DNA of 64,000 bases from contig NZ_RJSG01000002.1 of the NCBI RefSeq assembly GCF_003725775.1, forward strand, positions 558,001-622,000, written 5' to 3'. The notes beneath the pieces are model-generated. The model was not told the DNA's origin and searched no databases. It saw only the letters and a list, made by a program, of their open reading frames with translations. The position numbers were made by a program, and so were the translations under genes. The stretch is from Nocardioides marmorisolisilvae (GTDB taxonomy: Bacteria > Actinomycetota > Actinomycetes > Propionibacteriales > Nocardioidaceae). Positions 34,749 to 42,786 of this stretch are shown here, in pieces. Within the stretch, counting starts at the first letter, position 1; every line of letters starts with the position of its first letter.

Positions 34749-36242
34749 GTGCGAGACGCCACCGGTTTTGGAGGGACCGGGCGGACGTCGACGACGGCAG
34801 TCGCGGAGTGGGCCGCGTTCACCGGGACACCCTTGGTCGTCCGGGGGTACCTGCTGGTCGCCGGCGCCGCCGCGGTCACGCTGCCGCTCGTCCTCGACCT
34901 GCCGGTCGACGCCTCGATCCCGGTCTGGGTCACCGCGGCCGCGTTGACGCTGGTCTCGGTGCTCAACGTCGAGATCAGCCGGATGATCACCGGTGGTCTC
35001 GCGCGCACCCAGCAACCGCACAAGGCGCTGTCCGCGTGGGCGTTCGCCTGCGCACTGCTGCTGCCCCCGGTCTGGTTGCTGCTGATCGTCCCGACCACCT
35101 ACGCGCACGCACGCTGGCGCAGCATCCGGGTCCCGTTGTGGAAGTGGGTCGGCTCGGCCGCCTTCCTGGTGCTGGCCGCGATCGCCGCAGCGCTGGTCCG
35201 GTACGCGATGGTCGACACCCAGGCGAACTGGATGCACGGGGACGGCGGGCGCGGGCTGGCGACGGTCGTGGTCGCTGCCGTCGCGTTCCTCGCGGTCGAG
35301 ACGCTGCTGTTCAGTGGCTCGGCGCTGTTGAACGACGCCGCGGACGAGGTCTGGTTGCGGCAGACCCTGACGAGCTGGTCGTTCTACGCCACCGAGTCCG
35401 GCGTCCTGGTCATCGGCGGTCTGCTCTCCGCGGTGTGGACCGGTGGCGCCTGGTTCACGCTGCTGTTCATCCCGGTCTACGTGCTCGCCCAGAGGGCCTC
35501 GCTGCACGAGCCCCTGCGGGAACGCGCCGCGACCGCGGCACAGCTGGCGCGGAAGAACGAAGAGCTCGAGCTGGCCAACCGGTTCAAGATCGACCTGATG
35601 TCGATGCTGAGCCACGAGATCGGCAACCCGCTCACCGCCGTCCAGGGCTGGGCACAGCTGGCCGAGGAGGCGATCGCGGACGAGGAGCCGCAGACCGCCC
35701 GCAAGGCGCTGGCGGTCATCGAGCGCAACGCCGTGCAGATCCGAGCGGTCCTCTACGACATCTTCACCATGGTCAGCAGCGACCGAGGAGCGCTCGCGGC
35801 GGCGCCCGAGCCCTGCCTGGTGCACCACCACCTCAGCGCCGCAGCCTCGGGACGCCCGCCCGGGATGCAGCCCGAGGTCGAATGTCCCGAGGGGCTGCTC
35901 GCCTCGGTGCAGCCCGGCCACTTCGACCAGATCCTGGTGAACCTGCTCAGCAACGCGGACAAGTACGCCGGCGGCGCGACCCGGGTCTCTGCGGTCGCGC
36001 GTCCTGACGGCCAGGTGGAGGTCCGGGTCGAGGACTGCGGGCCTGGCGTGCCCACGGAGTTCCGCGACCACCTCTTCCAGCGCTTCTCGCGCGGCGCCGA
36101 GACCGCGCCCGACGTGCTCGGCAGCGGTCTCGGCCTGTTCATCACCCGCGAGCTCGCCCGTGCCAACGGCGGCGAGGTCCGGCACAGCGACCGGACGCCG
36201 GCCGGCTCGGTCTTCGTGGTGACGCTGCCGCAGTCCGCCTGA
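34749..36242 (+). CDS. Orphan sensor histidine kinase
   Basis: The GTG at 34749 follows a CATAGT -10-like box (34737-34742) by six bases; a TTG at 34683 is the alternative. About seven membrane helices fill residues 25-250. A coiled helix (RERAATAAQLARKNEELELANRF) leads to the H box SMLSHEIGNPLTAVQGWAQL (H289), and the ATPase domain has LLSNADKYA, EDCGPGVP and GSGLGLFITREL. Length 497. No response regulator is adjacent; the flavin electron-transfer genes follow. Confidence 0.9.
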   Translation: MRDATGFGGTGRTSTTAVAEWAAFTGTPLVVRGYLLVAGAAAVTLPLVLDLPVDASIPVWVTAAALTLVSVLNVEISRMITGGLARTQQPHKALSAWAFACALLLPPVWLLLIVPTTYAHARWRSIRVPLWKWVGSAAFLVLAAIAAALVRYAMVDTQANWMHGDGGRGLATVVVAAVAFLAVETLLFSGSALLNDAADEVWLRQTLTSWSFYATESGVLVIGGLLSAVWTGGAWFTLLFIPVYVLAQRASLHEPLRERAATAAQLARKNEELELANRFKIDLMSMLSHEIGNPLTAVQGWAQLAEEAIADEEPQTARKALAVIERNAVQIRAVLYDIFTMVSSDRGALAAAPEPCLVHHHLSAAASGRPPGMQPEVECPEGLLASVQPGHFDQILVNLLSNADKYAGGATRVSAVARPDGQVEVRVEDCGPGVPTEFRDHLFQRFSRGAETAPDVLGSGLGLFITRELARANGGEVRHSDRTPAGSVFVVTLPQSA

Positions 36243-36394
36243 TCCGTTCAGGGTGCTGTCAGCCCCACCGGCGCACCCTCGTGGTGACGTCGAGGGTGGC
36301 GCGCTTGCACAGGAGCCACACAGGTCGAGCACACGGCCCGCCCATCCGTGGTTCACAGACTGGCGCTCACCAACCAAGACCTGGGGGAGGACCC

Positions 36395-36880
36395 GTGAGC
36401 GAGACCAACAACAGCGGCAACCGGTGGGAGAAGGACAAGCCCACCGAAGCGGACGAGAACGGCGTCGAGCCACCGGCGGCTTCCGCTGACCCGATCGAGG
36501 CGCCGGCAACCGCAGCCCCGATCGACGTTCCGGAAGCGACGGAGGCTTCGGAGCCGACAGCACCGCGTGGCTCGCGCCTGCCGAGCTGGGTGACGGCCCG
36601 CGGCCTGGCGACGACCGGCGCTGCTGCAGCGATCTTCATCGGCGGCGGGGGCATCGGCTACGCCGTCGGCGTCGGCCACGACGACGGCAACCGGCAGTTC
36701 CCGGCCCGGTTCGACCGCGCCGGCTTCAACGGCCCCGGCGGCCAGGTGCCCGGCAACGGGCAGATGCCCGGAGGCCAGAACTTCCAGGGCCCGAACCTGC
36801 AGCAGGGCCAGGGCCAGTCCCAGGGCCAGTCCCAGGGCCAGTCCCAGAACCAGAGCAACGACTCCGGCACCAACTCGTGA
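36395..36880 (+). CDS. Single-pass membrane protein with Gln/Ser-rich repeat tail, first gene of the flavin electron-transfer cluster
   Basis: The GTG at 36395 has GGGGGAGG four bases upstream. The 161-residue product has an acidic, Ala/Pro-rich cytosolic segment (1-65), one membrane helix (about 72-90, AAAAIFIGGGGIGYAVGVG) and an extracellular tail of Gly/Pro/Gln with GQSQ repeats (about 135-155). The stop overlaps the start of the ferric-reductase-like gene, so it belongs to that operon. The function is unknown; a scaffold or anchor for the redox proteins is possible. Confidence 0.72.
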   Translation: MSETNNSGNRWEKDKPTEADENGVEPPAASADPIEAPATAAPIDVPEATEASEPTAPRGSRLPSWVTARGLATTGAAAAIFIGGGGIGYAVGVGHDDGNRQFPARFDRAGFNGPGGQVPGNGQMPGGQNFQGPNLQQGQGQSQGQSQGQSQNQSNDSGTNS

Positions 36881-38289
36881 CCATGACCGTCCTCGACCGC
36901 ACTCCGCAGGCCGGCGCCGACAGCGCGCCGGTCTACGGGCGACGCGCCCGCTTCGACGCCTTCGTGCGCCGCGCTGCCGGGTGGACCCTGTGGCTCAGCC
37001 TGCTGCTGGTCACCTCGTGGTGGATCTCCGACCGCGGTGTGCAGGACTTGTTCGGCTGGGCGAGCGGACTGACCTCGGTCGGCCGGATCACCGGCCTGGT
37101 CGCGTCGGTGCTGCTGCTCGCCCAGGTCGTGCTGATGGCGCGTGTTCCGGTGCTCGAACGAGCCTTCGGGCAGGACCGGCTCGCGCACCTGCACCGCCTG
37201 GTCGGCTTCACCTCGTTCAACCTGATGGTCCTGCACGTCCTCACCATCACCTGGGGGTACGCCGGCGGCGGCATCCCCGCGATCCCCTCGACGTTCTGGG
37301 ACCTGACCACCAACTACGCGGGCATGCTGCTCGCGCTGGCCGGCACCGCGTGCCTGGTGATGGTCGTGGTGACCAGCGTGAAGGCGGCCCGGCGACGGCT
37401 GCGCTACGAGTCCTGGCACCTGATGCACCTCTACGCCTACCTCGGTGTCGGCCTCGCACTGCCGCACCAGCTCTGGACGGGCCAGCAGTTCACCGACTCG
37501 CCGACCAAGACGGTGTTCTGGTGGACGGCCTGGGCCGCATCGGCGGCCGCGGTCCTCTGCTGGCGGCTCGCGGTGCCGGCGTACCGGAACCTGCGGCACC
37601 GGCTGCGGGTCACCTCGGTGGTCGACGAGGGTGAGGGCACTTGGTCGGTCTACGTGACCGGCGAGAAGCTCGACCGGCTCAAGGTCGAGCCGGGGCAGTT
37701 CTTCGGCTGGCGGTTCCTGAACGGCCCGGGTTGGTCGCGGGCCAACCCGTACTCGCTCTCGGCAGCGCCGGACGGACGCAGCCTGCGGATCACCGTGCAG
37801 GGAGTCGGCGACGGCAGCGACGCCACCCGTGCTCTCAAGCCCGGCACCCGGGTGCTCGTCGAGGGCCCCTACGGCCGGCTCAGTGAAAGGGCCCGGACGC
37901 GGCACAAGGTCGCCTTCATCGGGGCCGGGGTCGGAAGCACGCCGCTGCGCGCACTGGCCGAGGGGCTGGAGTACCGCGCAGGGGACGCCGTCTACCTGGA
38001 GCGCTTCACCGACCGGCCGTTGTTCGCCGGCGAGCTGGACCAGCTCGCCGCCGAGCGCGGTCTGCGAGTGCTGCGGCTCCCGGGCCGCCGGCGGACGCCG
38101 GACTCCTGGCTCGGAGCCGGGATCGGCAGCGCCGACGACCTGACCGCGCTGCGCTACTGGGTGCCCGACATCGCCGATCGCGACGTCTACGTCTGCGGTC
38201 CGACCGCGTGGGCCTACCTGGTGCTGCGCACCCTCGACGCCGCCGGCGTGCCCGAGGAGAACATCCATCTCGAGACCTTTGCGTGGTGA
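36877..38289 (+). CDS. Ferric-reductase-like transmembrane NAD(P)H oxidoreductase
   Basis: The 470-residue protein combines about six membrane helices (residues 35-250), an FAD-binding barrel (about 255-360) and a NAD(P)H domain (about 365-470). Haem-ligating histidine candidates lie in HLHRLVGFTSFNLMVLHVLTI and WHLMHLYAYLGVGLALPHQL. NPYSLSAAP is the FAD motif, IGAGVGSTP the pyridine-nucleotide motif and VYVCGPTAW the C-terminal motif. It should carry electrons from cytosolic NAD(P)H through haem to the outside. The downstream FMN-binding protein is the likely acceptor. Confidence 0.9.
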   Translation: MTMTVLDRTPQAGADSAPVYGRRARFDAFVRRAAGWTLWLSLLLVTSWWISDRGVQDLFGWASGLTSVGRITGLVASVLLLAQVVLMARVPVLERAFGQDRLAHLHRLVGFTSFNLMVLHVLTITWGYAGGGIPAIPSTFWDLTTNYAGMLLALAGTACLVMVVVTSVKAARRRLRYESWHLMHLYAYLGVGLALPHQLWTGQQFTDSPTKTVFWWTAWAASAAAVLCWRLAVPAYRNLRHRLRVTSVVDEGEGTWSVYVTGEKLDRLKVEPGQFFGWRFLNGPGWSRANPYSLSAAPDGRSLRITVQGVGDGSDATRALKPGTRVLVEGPYGRLSERARTRHKVAFIGAGVGSTPLRALAEGLEYRAGDAVYLERFTDRPLFAGELDQLAAERGLRVLRLPGRRRTPDSWLGAGIGSADDLTALRYWVPDIADRDVYVCGPTAWAYLVLRTLDAAGVPEENIHLETFAW

Positions 38290-38296
38290 CACTGCG

Positions 38297-38815
38297 ATGA
38301 GAAAGATCAGCTACTGGGTGCTGAGCACCATCTCGACGGTGGTGCTGCTGTTCAGCTACCACACCTCCACCTCCGGCCCGCTCGCCACGAGCTCGACCAC
38401 CTCGCAGCAACCGGTGGTCAGCAGTGCGACCTCGACGTCCGGCTCGAGCACCTCGGGCACGGTCGACGAGTCCGGCGGATCGAGCTCCTCGAGCTCGGGG
38501 TCCAGCAGCTCCGGCAGCTCGTCGAGCAAGGCGAGCGCCTCGAGCACCGTGACCGGCTCGGTCGCCCAGACCCGGTGGGGTCCGGTCCAGGTCGAGCTGA
38601 CGGTGGCGAACGGCAAGATCACCAAGGTCAGCGTCGTGCAGTACCCGAACGGCAACGGCAAGGACGCCGAGATCAACAGCTACGCGCTGCCGATCCTGGT
38701 GCAGGAGACCGTGGACGCCCAGAGCGCGAACATCGACATGGTCAGCGGCGCGACGGTGACCAGCGACGGCTACGTGCAGTCCCTGCAGAGCGCGCTCGAC
38801 CAGGCCAACCTGTGA
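38297..38815 (+). CDS. FMN-binding domain protein with flavinylation motif
   Basis: The ATG at 38297 opens a hydrophobic anchor (residues 5-22), followed by a Ser/Thr/Gly-rich low-complexity linker (25-90) and an FMN-binding domain (91-172). SGAT at 150-153 in DMVSGATVTSDGY is the motif to which ApbE attaches FMN through the threonine (T153). ApbE is encoded next, with an overlapping start. The protein should sit outside the membrane on a flexible linker and accept electrons from the reductase encoded upstream. Confidence 0.93.
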   Translation: MRKISYWVLSTISTVVLLFSYHTSTSGPLATSSTTSQQPVVSSATSTSGSSTSGTVDESGGSSSSSSGSSSSGSSSSKASASSTVTGSVAQTRWGPVQVELTVANGKITKVSVVQYPNGNGKDAEINSYALPILVQETVDAQSANIDMVSGATVTSDGYVQSLQSALDQANL

Positions 38816-39594
38816 ACCCCGGAGGGACGACCTACCGCCGGGTCGAACAGGTGATGGGCATGCCGATCAGCCTGGCCCTGCGCGGCCAGCACGCCGACGA
38901 CGTCCGCGCCGACGCGGCCTGGGCAGCGGCGCTGGCGAGCCTGCGCGAGGCCGACCGCGTGTTCAGCACCTACCGGACCGGCTCGGTGATCTCCCGGCTC
39001 GATCGTGGCGATCTCGCCCTGGCCGACTGCCCTGCCGAGGTCGCTGAGGTGCTGGCGATCGCCGAGCAGGCGCGGGTCGAGTCCGACGGCGCCTTCGACG
39101 TCCGCCGACCGGGGGAGGACGGCACCGTTCGGCTCGACCCCAGCGGCGTGGTCAAGGGCTGGGCGGTGCAACGAGCCGCCGCGGCACTCGCGGTGCTCGA
39201 GGACACCGACTTCTGCCTGTCCGCCGGCGGCGACATGGTCTGCCGGTCGCAGTCCCCGACATCGCCGGGCTGGCGGATCGGCATCGAGGACCCGCACGAA
39301 CCGGGCCGGATCGTGGCCGTCGTACCGGTCCGCAACGGCGCGGTGGCGACCTCGGGAACCGCGCACCGCGGCGACCACATCGAGGACCCGCGCACCGGGA
39401 AGGCACCGGCCGCGCTGGCCTCGGTGACCGTGATCGGTGACGACCTGACGTGGGTCGACATCGAGGCGACGGCCGCGTTCGTGCTCGGCGACGGCGCCGC
39501 GACCTGGTTGGCCGGGCGCGCGGGACGTACCGGACTGATCGTGTACGCCGACGGCAGGACCGAGCTCGTCGGGAGTGCTGAGGACGTCTGCTGA
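38812..39594 (+). CDS. apbE: ApbE, FAD:protein FMN transferase
   Basis: The GTG at 38812 overlaps the stop of the FMN-binding protein. The 260-residue enzyme has the early MGMPISLAL strand, SRLDRGD, LSAGGDMVCR, the ATSGTAHRGDHIEDPRTGKAP block with metal/FAD residues, and DIEATAAFVLG near the end. It transfers FMN from FAD to the Thr of the SGAT motif in the neighbouring protein. No signal peptide or lipobox is seen, although many ApbE proteins are exported; how it meets its substrate is unclear. Confidence 0.94.
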   Translation: MNPGGTTYRRVEQVMGMPISLALRGQHADDVRADAAWAAALASLREADRVFSTYRTGSVISRLDRGDLALADCPAEVAEVLAIAEQARVESDGAFDVRRPGEDGTVRLDPSGVVKGWAVQRAAAALAVLEDTDFCLSAGGDMVCRSQSPTSPGWRIGIEDPHEPGRIVAVVPVRNGAVATSGTAHRGDHIEDPRTGKAPAALASVTVIGDDLTWVDIEATAAFVLGDGAATWLAGRAGRTGLIVYADGRTELVGSAEDVC

Positions 39595-39600
39595 GCGGGC

Positions 39601-39661
39601 GTCACGGGCGTCGTCACGTGCGCCGTCACGGGCGCGTCACGATGTTCCATCGTTCGTCACG
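39601..39661 (+). promoter_or_regulatory. Five GTCACG boxes upstream of the cupin gene
   Basis: GTCACG occurs at 39601, 39613, 39625, 39636 and 39656. The spacings of 12, 12, 11 and 20 bases place the first four on nearly the same face of the helix. The array lies between apbE and the cupin gene and is a candidate binding region for an activator or repressor. Confidence 0.5.
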
Positions 39662-39701
39662 CCTCCTGGGTGTCAGCACCACACAACCCCAGGAGGACAT
39701 C

Positions 39702-40085
39702 ATGCCCAGCGCCAACAAGCTCAGCACTCCCGTCGCCGTCGACGAGGAGCTCATCGAGGGTCGCTACGCGGAGCTCGACGGGTACACCGTCGGTTTCGAG
39801 AGCTTCCCGCAGGACGTCGACCCCGGTCCGTTCTTCGCCGGTCTGCCCGACGACCGCTGCCAGTGCCCGCACTGGGGAGTCGTCACCAGCGGCCAGATCA
39901 CCTTCCGGTACGCCGACCACGAGGAGACCTACGTCGCCGGTGACGCCTACTACGCCCCGCCCGGTCACCTGCCGCTGATCGCCGGGGGCACCTCGGTGAC
40001 CGAGTTCAGCCCGACCGCGGAGCTGAACGCCACCATGGAGGTCGTCGGCGCGAACATGGCCGCAGCCGCCGGGGCGCCGGCATGA
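39702..40085 (+). CDS. Small cupin-fold protein
   Basis: The ATG at 39702 has AGGAGG five bases upstream. The 127-residue protein contains a cupin-like barrel: CPHWGVVTSGQITFRYADHEETYVAGDAYYAPPGHLPLI, with a histidine in HWG, acidic residues in the turn and PPGH in the second motif. The first-motif histidines are reduced relative to metal-binding cupins, so metal binding is uncertain. The stop overlaps the next gene. Five GTCACG boxes precede it. Confidence 0.78.
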   Translation: MPSANKLSTPVAVDEELIEGRYAELDGYTVGFESFPQDVDPGPFFAGLPDDRCQCPHWGVVTSGQITFRYADHEETYVAGDAYYAPPGHLPLIAGGTSVTEFSPTAELNATMEVVGANMAAAAGAPA

Positions 40086-40501
40086 GCGCGGCGACCGAGA
40101 CCCGTCCCGACGCCACCACTGCGGTGGCCGGCCTGATCCGGTTCCTGGAGACCGGCGAGGTGGCCGAGGGGCTGTTCGCGCCGGACATGTTCTCCGACGT
40201 CAGCCTGCCGACCTGGTGGCTCCAGGCCGAGACCGCCGACCGGCTGGTCGCGATCCGCGAGCACGCACACCCGTTCCGGGGCACGGTGCAGGTCCAGCGG
40301 GTCGACCCGACCGACCGCGGATTCGTCATCGAGTTCGAGGAGCGCTGGGAGGACAAGGGTGAGCGCTGGTACGCGCGCGAGATCATCCGCGCCGACGTCG
40401 AGGGCGCCACGATCACCGAGATGGCGATCTACTGCACCGGCGACTGGGACGACCAGCGCCAGCGCGAGCACGCGGAGCAGGTCGCTCTGGTCAGGCCCTG
40501 A
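40082..40501 (+). CDS. Unknown small protein, NTF2-like length and pattern
   Basis: The 139-residue protein overlaps the cupin gene by four bases and must be co-expressed with it. The pattern (an N-terminal helix AVAGLIRFLETGEVAEGLFAPDMF, then strands RGTVQVQRVDPTDRGFVIEFEERWED and a final TITEMAIYCTGDWD) resembles the NTF2/SnoaL fold. No catalytic pocket residues can be named. A role together with the cupin, and possibly the following helical-repeat protein, is suggested by position only. Confidence 0.68.
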   Translation: MSAATETRPDATTAVAGLIRFLETGEVAEGLFAPDMFSDVSLPTWWLQAETADRLVAIREHAHPFRGTVQVQRVDPTDRGFVIEFEERWEDKGERWYAREIIRADVEGATITEMAIYCTGDWDDQRQREHAEQVALVRP

Positions 40502-40521
40502 CCGCAGCCGGTCTCGGTCCC

Positions 40522-40527
40522 TACGAT
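40522..40527 (+). promoter_or_regulatory. -10 box TACGAT for the helical-repeat protein gene (leaderless)
   Basis: TACGAT lies six bases before the GTG at 40534. Confidence 0.5.
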
Positions 40528-40533
40528 GAGGTC

Positions 40534-42336
40534 GTGGGGACCGAGACCTCAGAGCAGGCCGAGCTCCTCGCCCGGGCGATGTCGGAAAAGGTCGCCGGGC
40601 GAGGTTCCGAGGCGAACCGCCTGTACGGCGAGGCCGCCGAGGCCGCGCGCAGCGCCGACGACCTGGAGGCCTGGACAGAGGCGGCCCTCGGCCTGGCCGC
40701 CGTGCAGGTCTTCGGCGCCGAGCCGGGCCGGTTGCCCGCGCTGCTCTACGACGTCCTGGTCCGCACCACCGATGACCTGCAGCGCTCCCGGGTGGCGGCG
40801 GCACTGGCGCGTTGCTGGGCCTACGCCGGCCAGGCCGAGCGCGGGCAGCCGTTCGCCGACGAGGCACTGACCCTGGCTCGGCAGGCGGGGGAACCGGTGC
40901 AGGTCGCGGATGCGCTCGACGCGGCGCTGGCCGTGCGCTGGGGACCGGACGACCTGGAGGACCGACGCGCGCTGGCGGGCGAGCTCGACGAGGTCGCCGC
41001 GCACGTCACCGACCCGGACAAGCGCCTCCAGGCCCACCTGTGGCAGCTGCACGTCGCCTGCGAGACGCTCGACCTGCACGCCATGAACCGCCAGATCCGG
41101 GCGATCGAGCTGCTCGGTGACCAGTCACCGCGCGCACTTTTCTTCGCGGCCACCCGCCGCGCGATGCTCGACATGCTGCGCGGGCGCCCCGACACCGTGG
41201 CGCAGCTGATCACGGTCGCACAGCAGGCCGCCAGCGAGGTGGTCATCCCGGACGACTGGGCGCTCGTCGCGGTGAACACCGGGTACGCGGCGATGATGTC
41301 CGGCGACGCCGACACCCTGGCGGCGATGGCCGCCGGCGCCGAGGAGTTCGCGGTCAGCGAGGGCGTGATCGTGGTCTGCGGCGAGGCCGCGTTCATGTGG
41401 ATGATGGCCGGTCGGCTCGACCGTGCCGAGGCCTTGCTGCGCACCTTCCACGGTGGGGTGCTGTCGCAGCTGCCGCGCGATGTCGACTGGATGCTCACCC
41501 TGCAGACCGTGCTCGAGACGGCGCTGGCGCTGGAGGACCGGGAGCTGATCACCGAGGCCGCCGAGCTGCTGCACCCGTACGCCGGCCGCGCGGTCGTGAA
41601 CGCCGGCGCCGTGATGTTCCACGGCACGACGGACGACACCTTGAGCCGAGCCCTGCTGGTGCTCGGGCGTGACGAGGAAGCCGCGGTGCACCGCGAGCAC
41701 GCGTTGGCGACGTACGAGCGGATCGGTGCTTCCTGGTGGCGCGACCGGCTGGCCGGCTCGACGGCTGCGGCCGTCGCACCGGGACGATCGCAGGTCCACC
41801 TGCACCCGTCGTCCGGCGGACTCTGGCTGGTCGGGCGCGACGCGACGCCGGTCGCCGGGCTGCGTGGTCTCGGCTACCTGCGCGAGCTGGTCGCGCGGCC
41901 GGGCCAGCAGATCGCCGCCCTCGACCTGGTCGGCGCCGGTGGTGGCACGGTCGAGGAGAGCGGGCTGGGCGAGCTGGCCGATCCGCAGGCGCTGGCGGCG
42001 TACCGCAAGCGGCTGGCGGACCTGGACGCCGAGCTGGCCGAGGCCGAGGACTGGGCCGACAGCGGGCGCTTGGACGCGGCACGTGCCGAGAAGGAGGCAT
42101 TGCTCGACGAGCTCGGCCGGGTAGCCGGTCTCGGTGGTCGCGCCCGCACCACCGGCTCCAGCGCCGAGCGCGCCCGGGTCGCGGTGAAGAAAGCGATCAC
42201 CACCGCGATCGCCCGCGTCGAGACCGTCGACGAGGCGCTGGCCCGGCACCTCAAGCGCAGCGTGCAGACCGGCCTGACCTGTAGCTACGAGCCGGATCCG
42301 GACGACGAGCAGGACTGGGTGCTCACCCCCCGCTGA
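40534..42336 (+). CDS. Large TPR-like helical-repeat protein, regulator-type architecture lacking ATPase and HTH
   Basis: The 600-residue protein is almost wholly alpha-helical, with repeating Ala/Leu helix pairs (about residues 5-400) resembling TPRs of MalT/LuxR-type and SARP-type regulators. The C-terminal part has a coiled segment (LADLDAELAEAEDWADSGRLDAARAEKEALL, about 490-530) and a basic block RARVAVKKAITTAIARVETVDEALARHLKRSV that resembles the end of actinobacterial ATPase/TPR regulators. No P-loop or obvious HTH is visible. It could be a signalling or protein-interaction component for the cupin genes. The end overlaps the convergent gene by 14 bases. Confidence 0.75.
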   Translation: MGTETSEQAELLARAMSEKVAGRGSEANRLYGEAAEAARSADDLEAWTEAALGLAAVQVFGAEPGRLPALLYDVLVRTTDDLQRSRVAAALARCWAYAGQAERGQPFADEALTLARQAGEPVQVADALDAALAVRWGPDDLEDRRALAGELDEVAAHVTDPDKRLQAHLWQLHVACETLDLHAMNRQIRAIELLGDQSPRALFFAATRRAMLDMLRGRPDTVAQLITVAQQAASEVVIPDDWALVAVNTGYAAMMSGDADTLAAMAAGAEEFAVSEGVIVVCGEAAFMWMMAGRLDRAEALLRTFHGGVLSQLPRDVDWMLTLQTVLETALALEDRELITEAAELLHPYAGRAVVNAGAVMFHGTTDDTLSRALLVLGRDEEAAVHREHALATYERIGASWWRDRLAGSTAAAVAPGRSQVHLHPSSGGLWLVGRDATPVAGLRGLGYLRELVARPGQQIAALDLVGAGGGTVEESGLGELADPQALAAYRKRLADLDAELAEAEDWADSGRLDAARAEKEALLDELGRVAGLGGRARTTGSSAERARVAVKKAITTAIARVETVDEALARHLKRSVQTGLTCSYEPDPDDEQDWVLTPR

Positions 42337-42724
42337 CGGCTCGCCGTCGTCGGAGGACCTCCCACCAGACCAGGCACACCACGCCGCCGATCGAGAACAG
42401 GATGCTCTCGAGCAGAGCATCGCTGTGGCGGCCGTAGGCGTCGGAGGAACCCTTCACGACCTCGGCACGAACCCGGTCTCCCACGTGATCGATGCCGTGT
42501 CCGTCGTAGGTCACCTCATCCTGAACGATCGCCCCGTTGTCGCTCCGGAATGTCCCGTCCCACAGGCAGCCGCCACGCGAGCAGTGACGATCAGTCGCGG
42601 TGAACACGCCCCAGGTCCCGTCATGCCGTGCTGCGTGAATGGCAGACGGAAGGGATCCGAGCCCCACGAACACGAAGAGAAGTCCGAGAACGAGCAGCAG
42701 CCACCTCGAGTAGAAGCGGTCCAT
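42323..42724 (-). CDS. Small membrane protein with extracellular loop domain
   Basis: The 133-residue protein has two membrane helices (about residues 8-27 and 106-124) flanking a polar domain with a cysteine pair (DRHCSRGGCLW) that probably lies outside and could form a disulfide. The ATG at 42724 is the first in-frame start after the pepP gene; the much longer open frame upstream is antisense noise. The layout resembles short actinobacterial membrane proteins of unknown role. Confidence 0.65.
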   Translation of the reverse strand: MDRFYSRWLLLVLGLLFVFVGLGSLPSAIHAARHDGTWGVFTATDRHCSRGGCLWDGTFRSDNGAIVQDEVTYDGHGIDHVGDRVRAEVVKGSSDAYGRHSDALLESILFSIGGVVCLVWWEVLRRRRAVSGG

Positions 42725-42786
42725 GCGCGCGTCGTAGCACTCGTTCCACCCGCGGTAACGATCCCGCGCGCGGCGGATGCCTGAGC

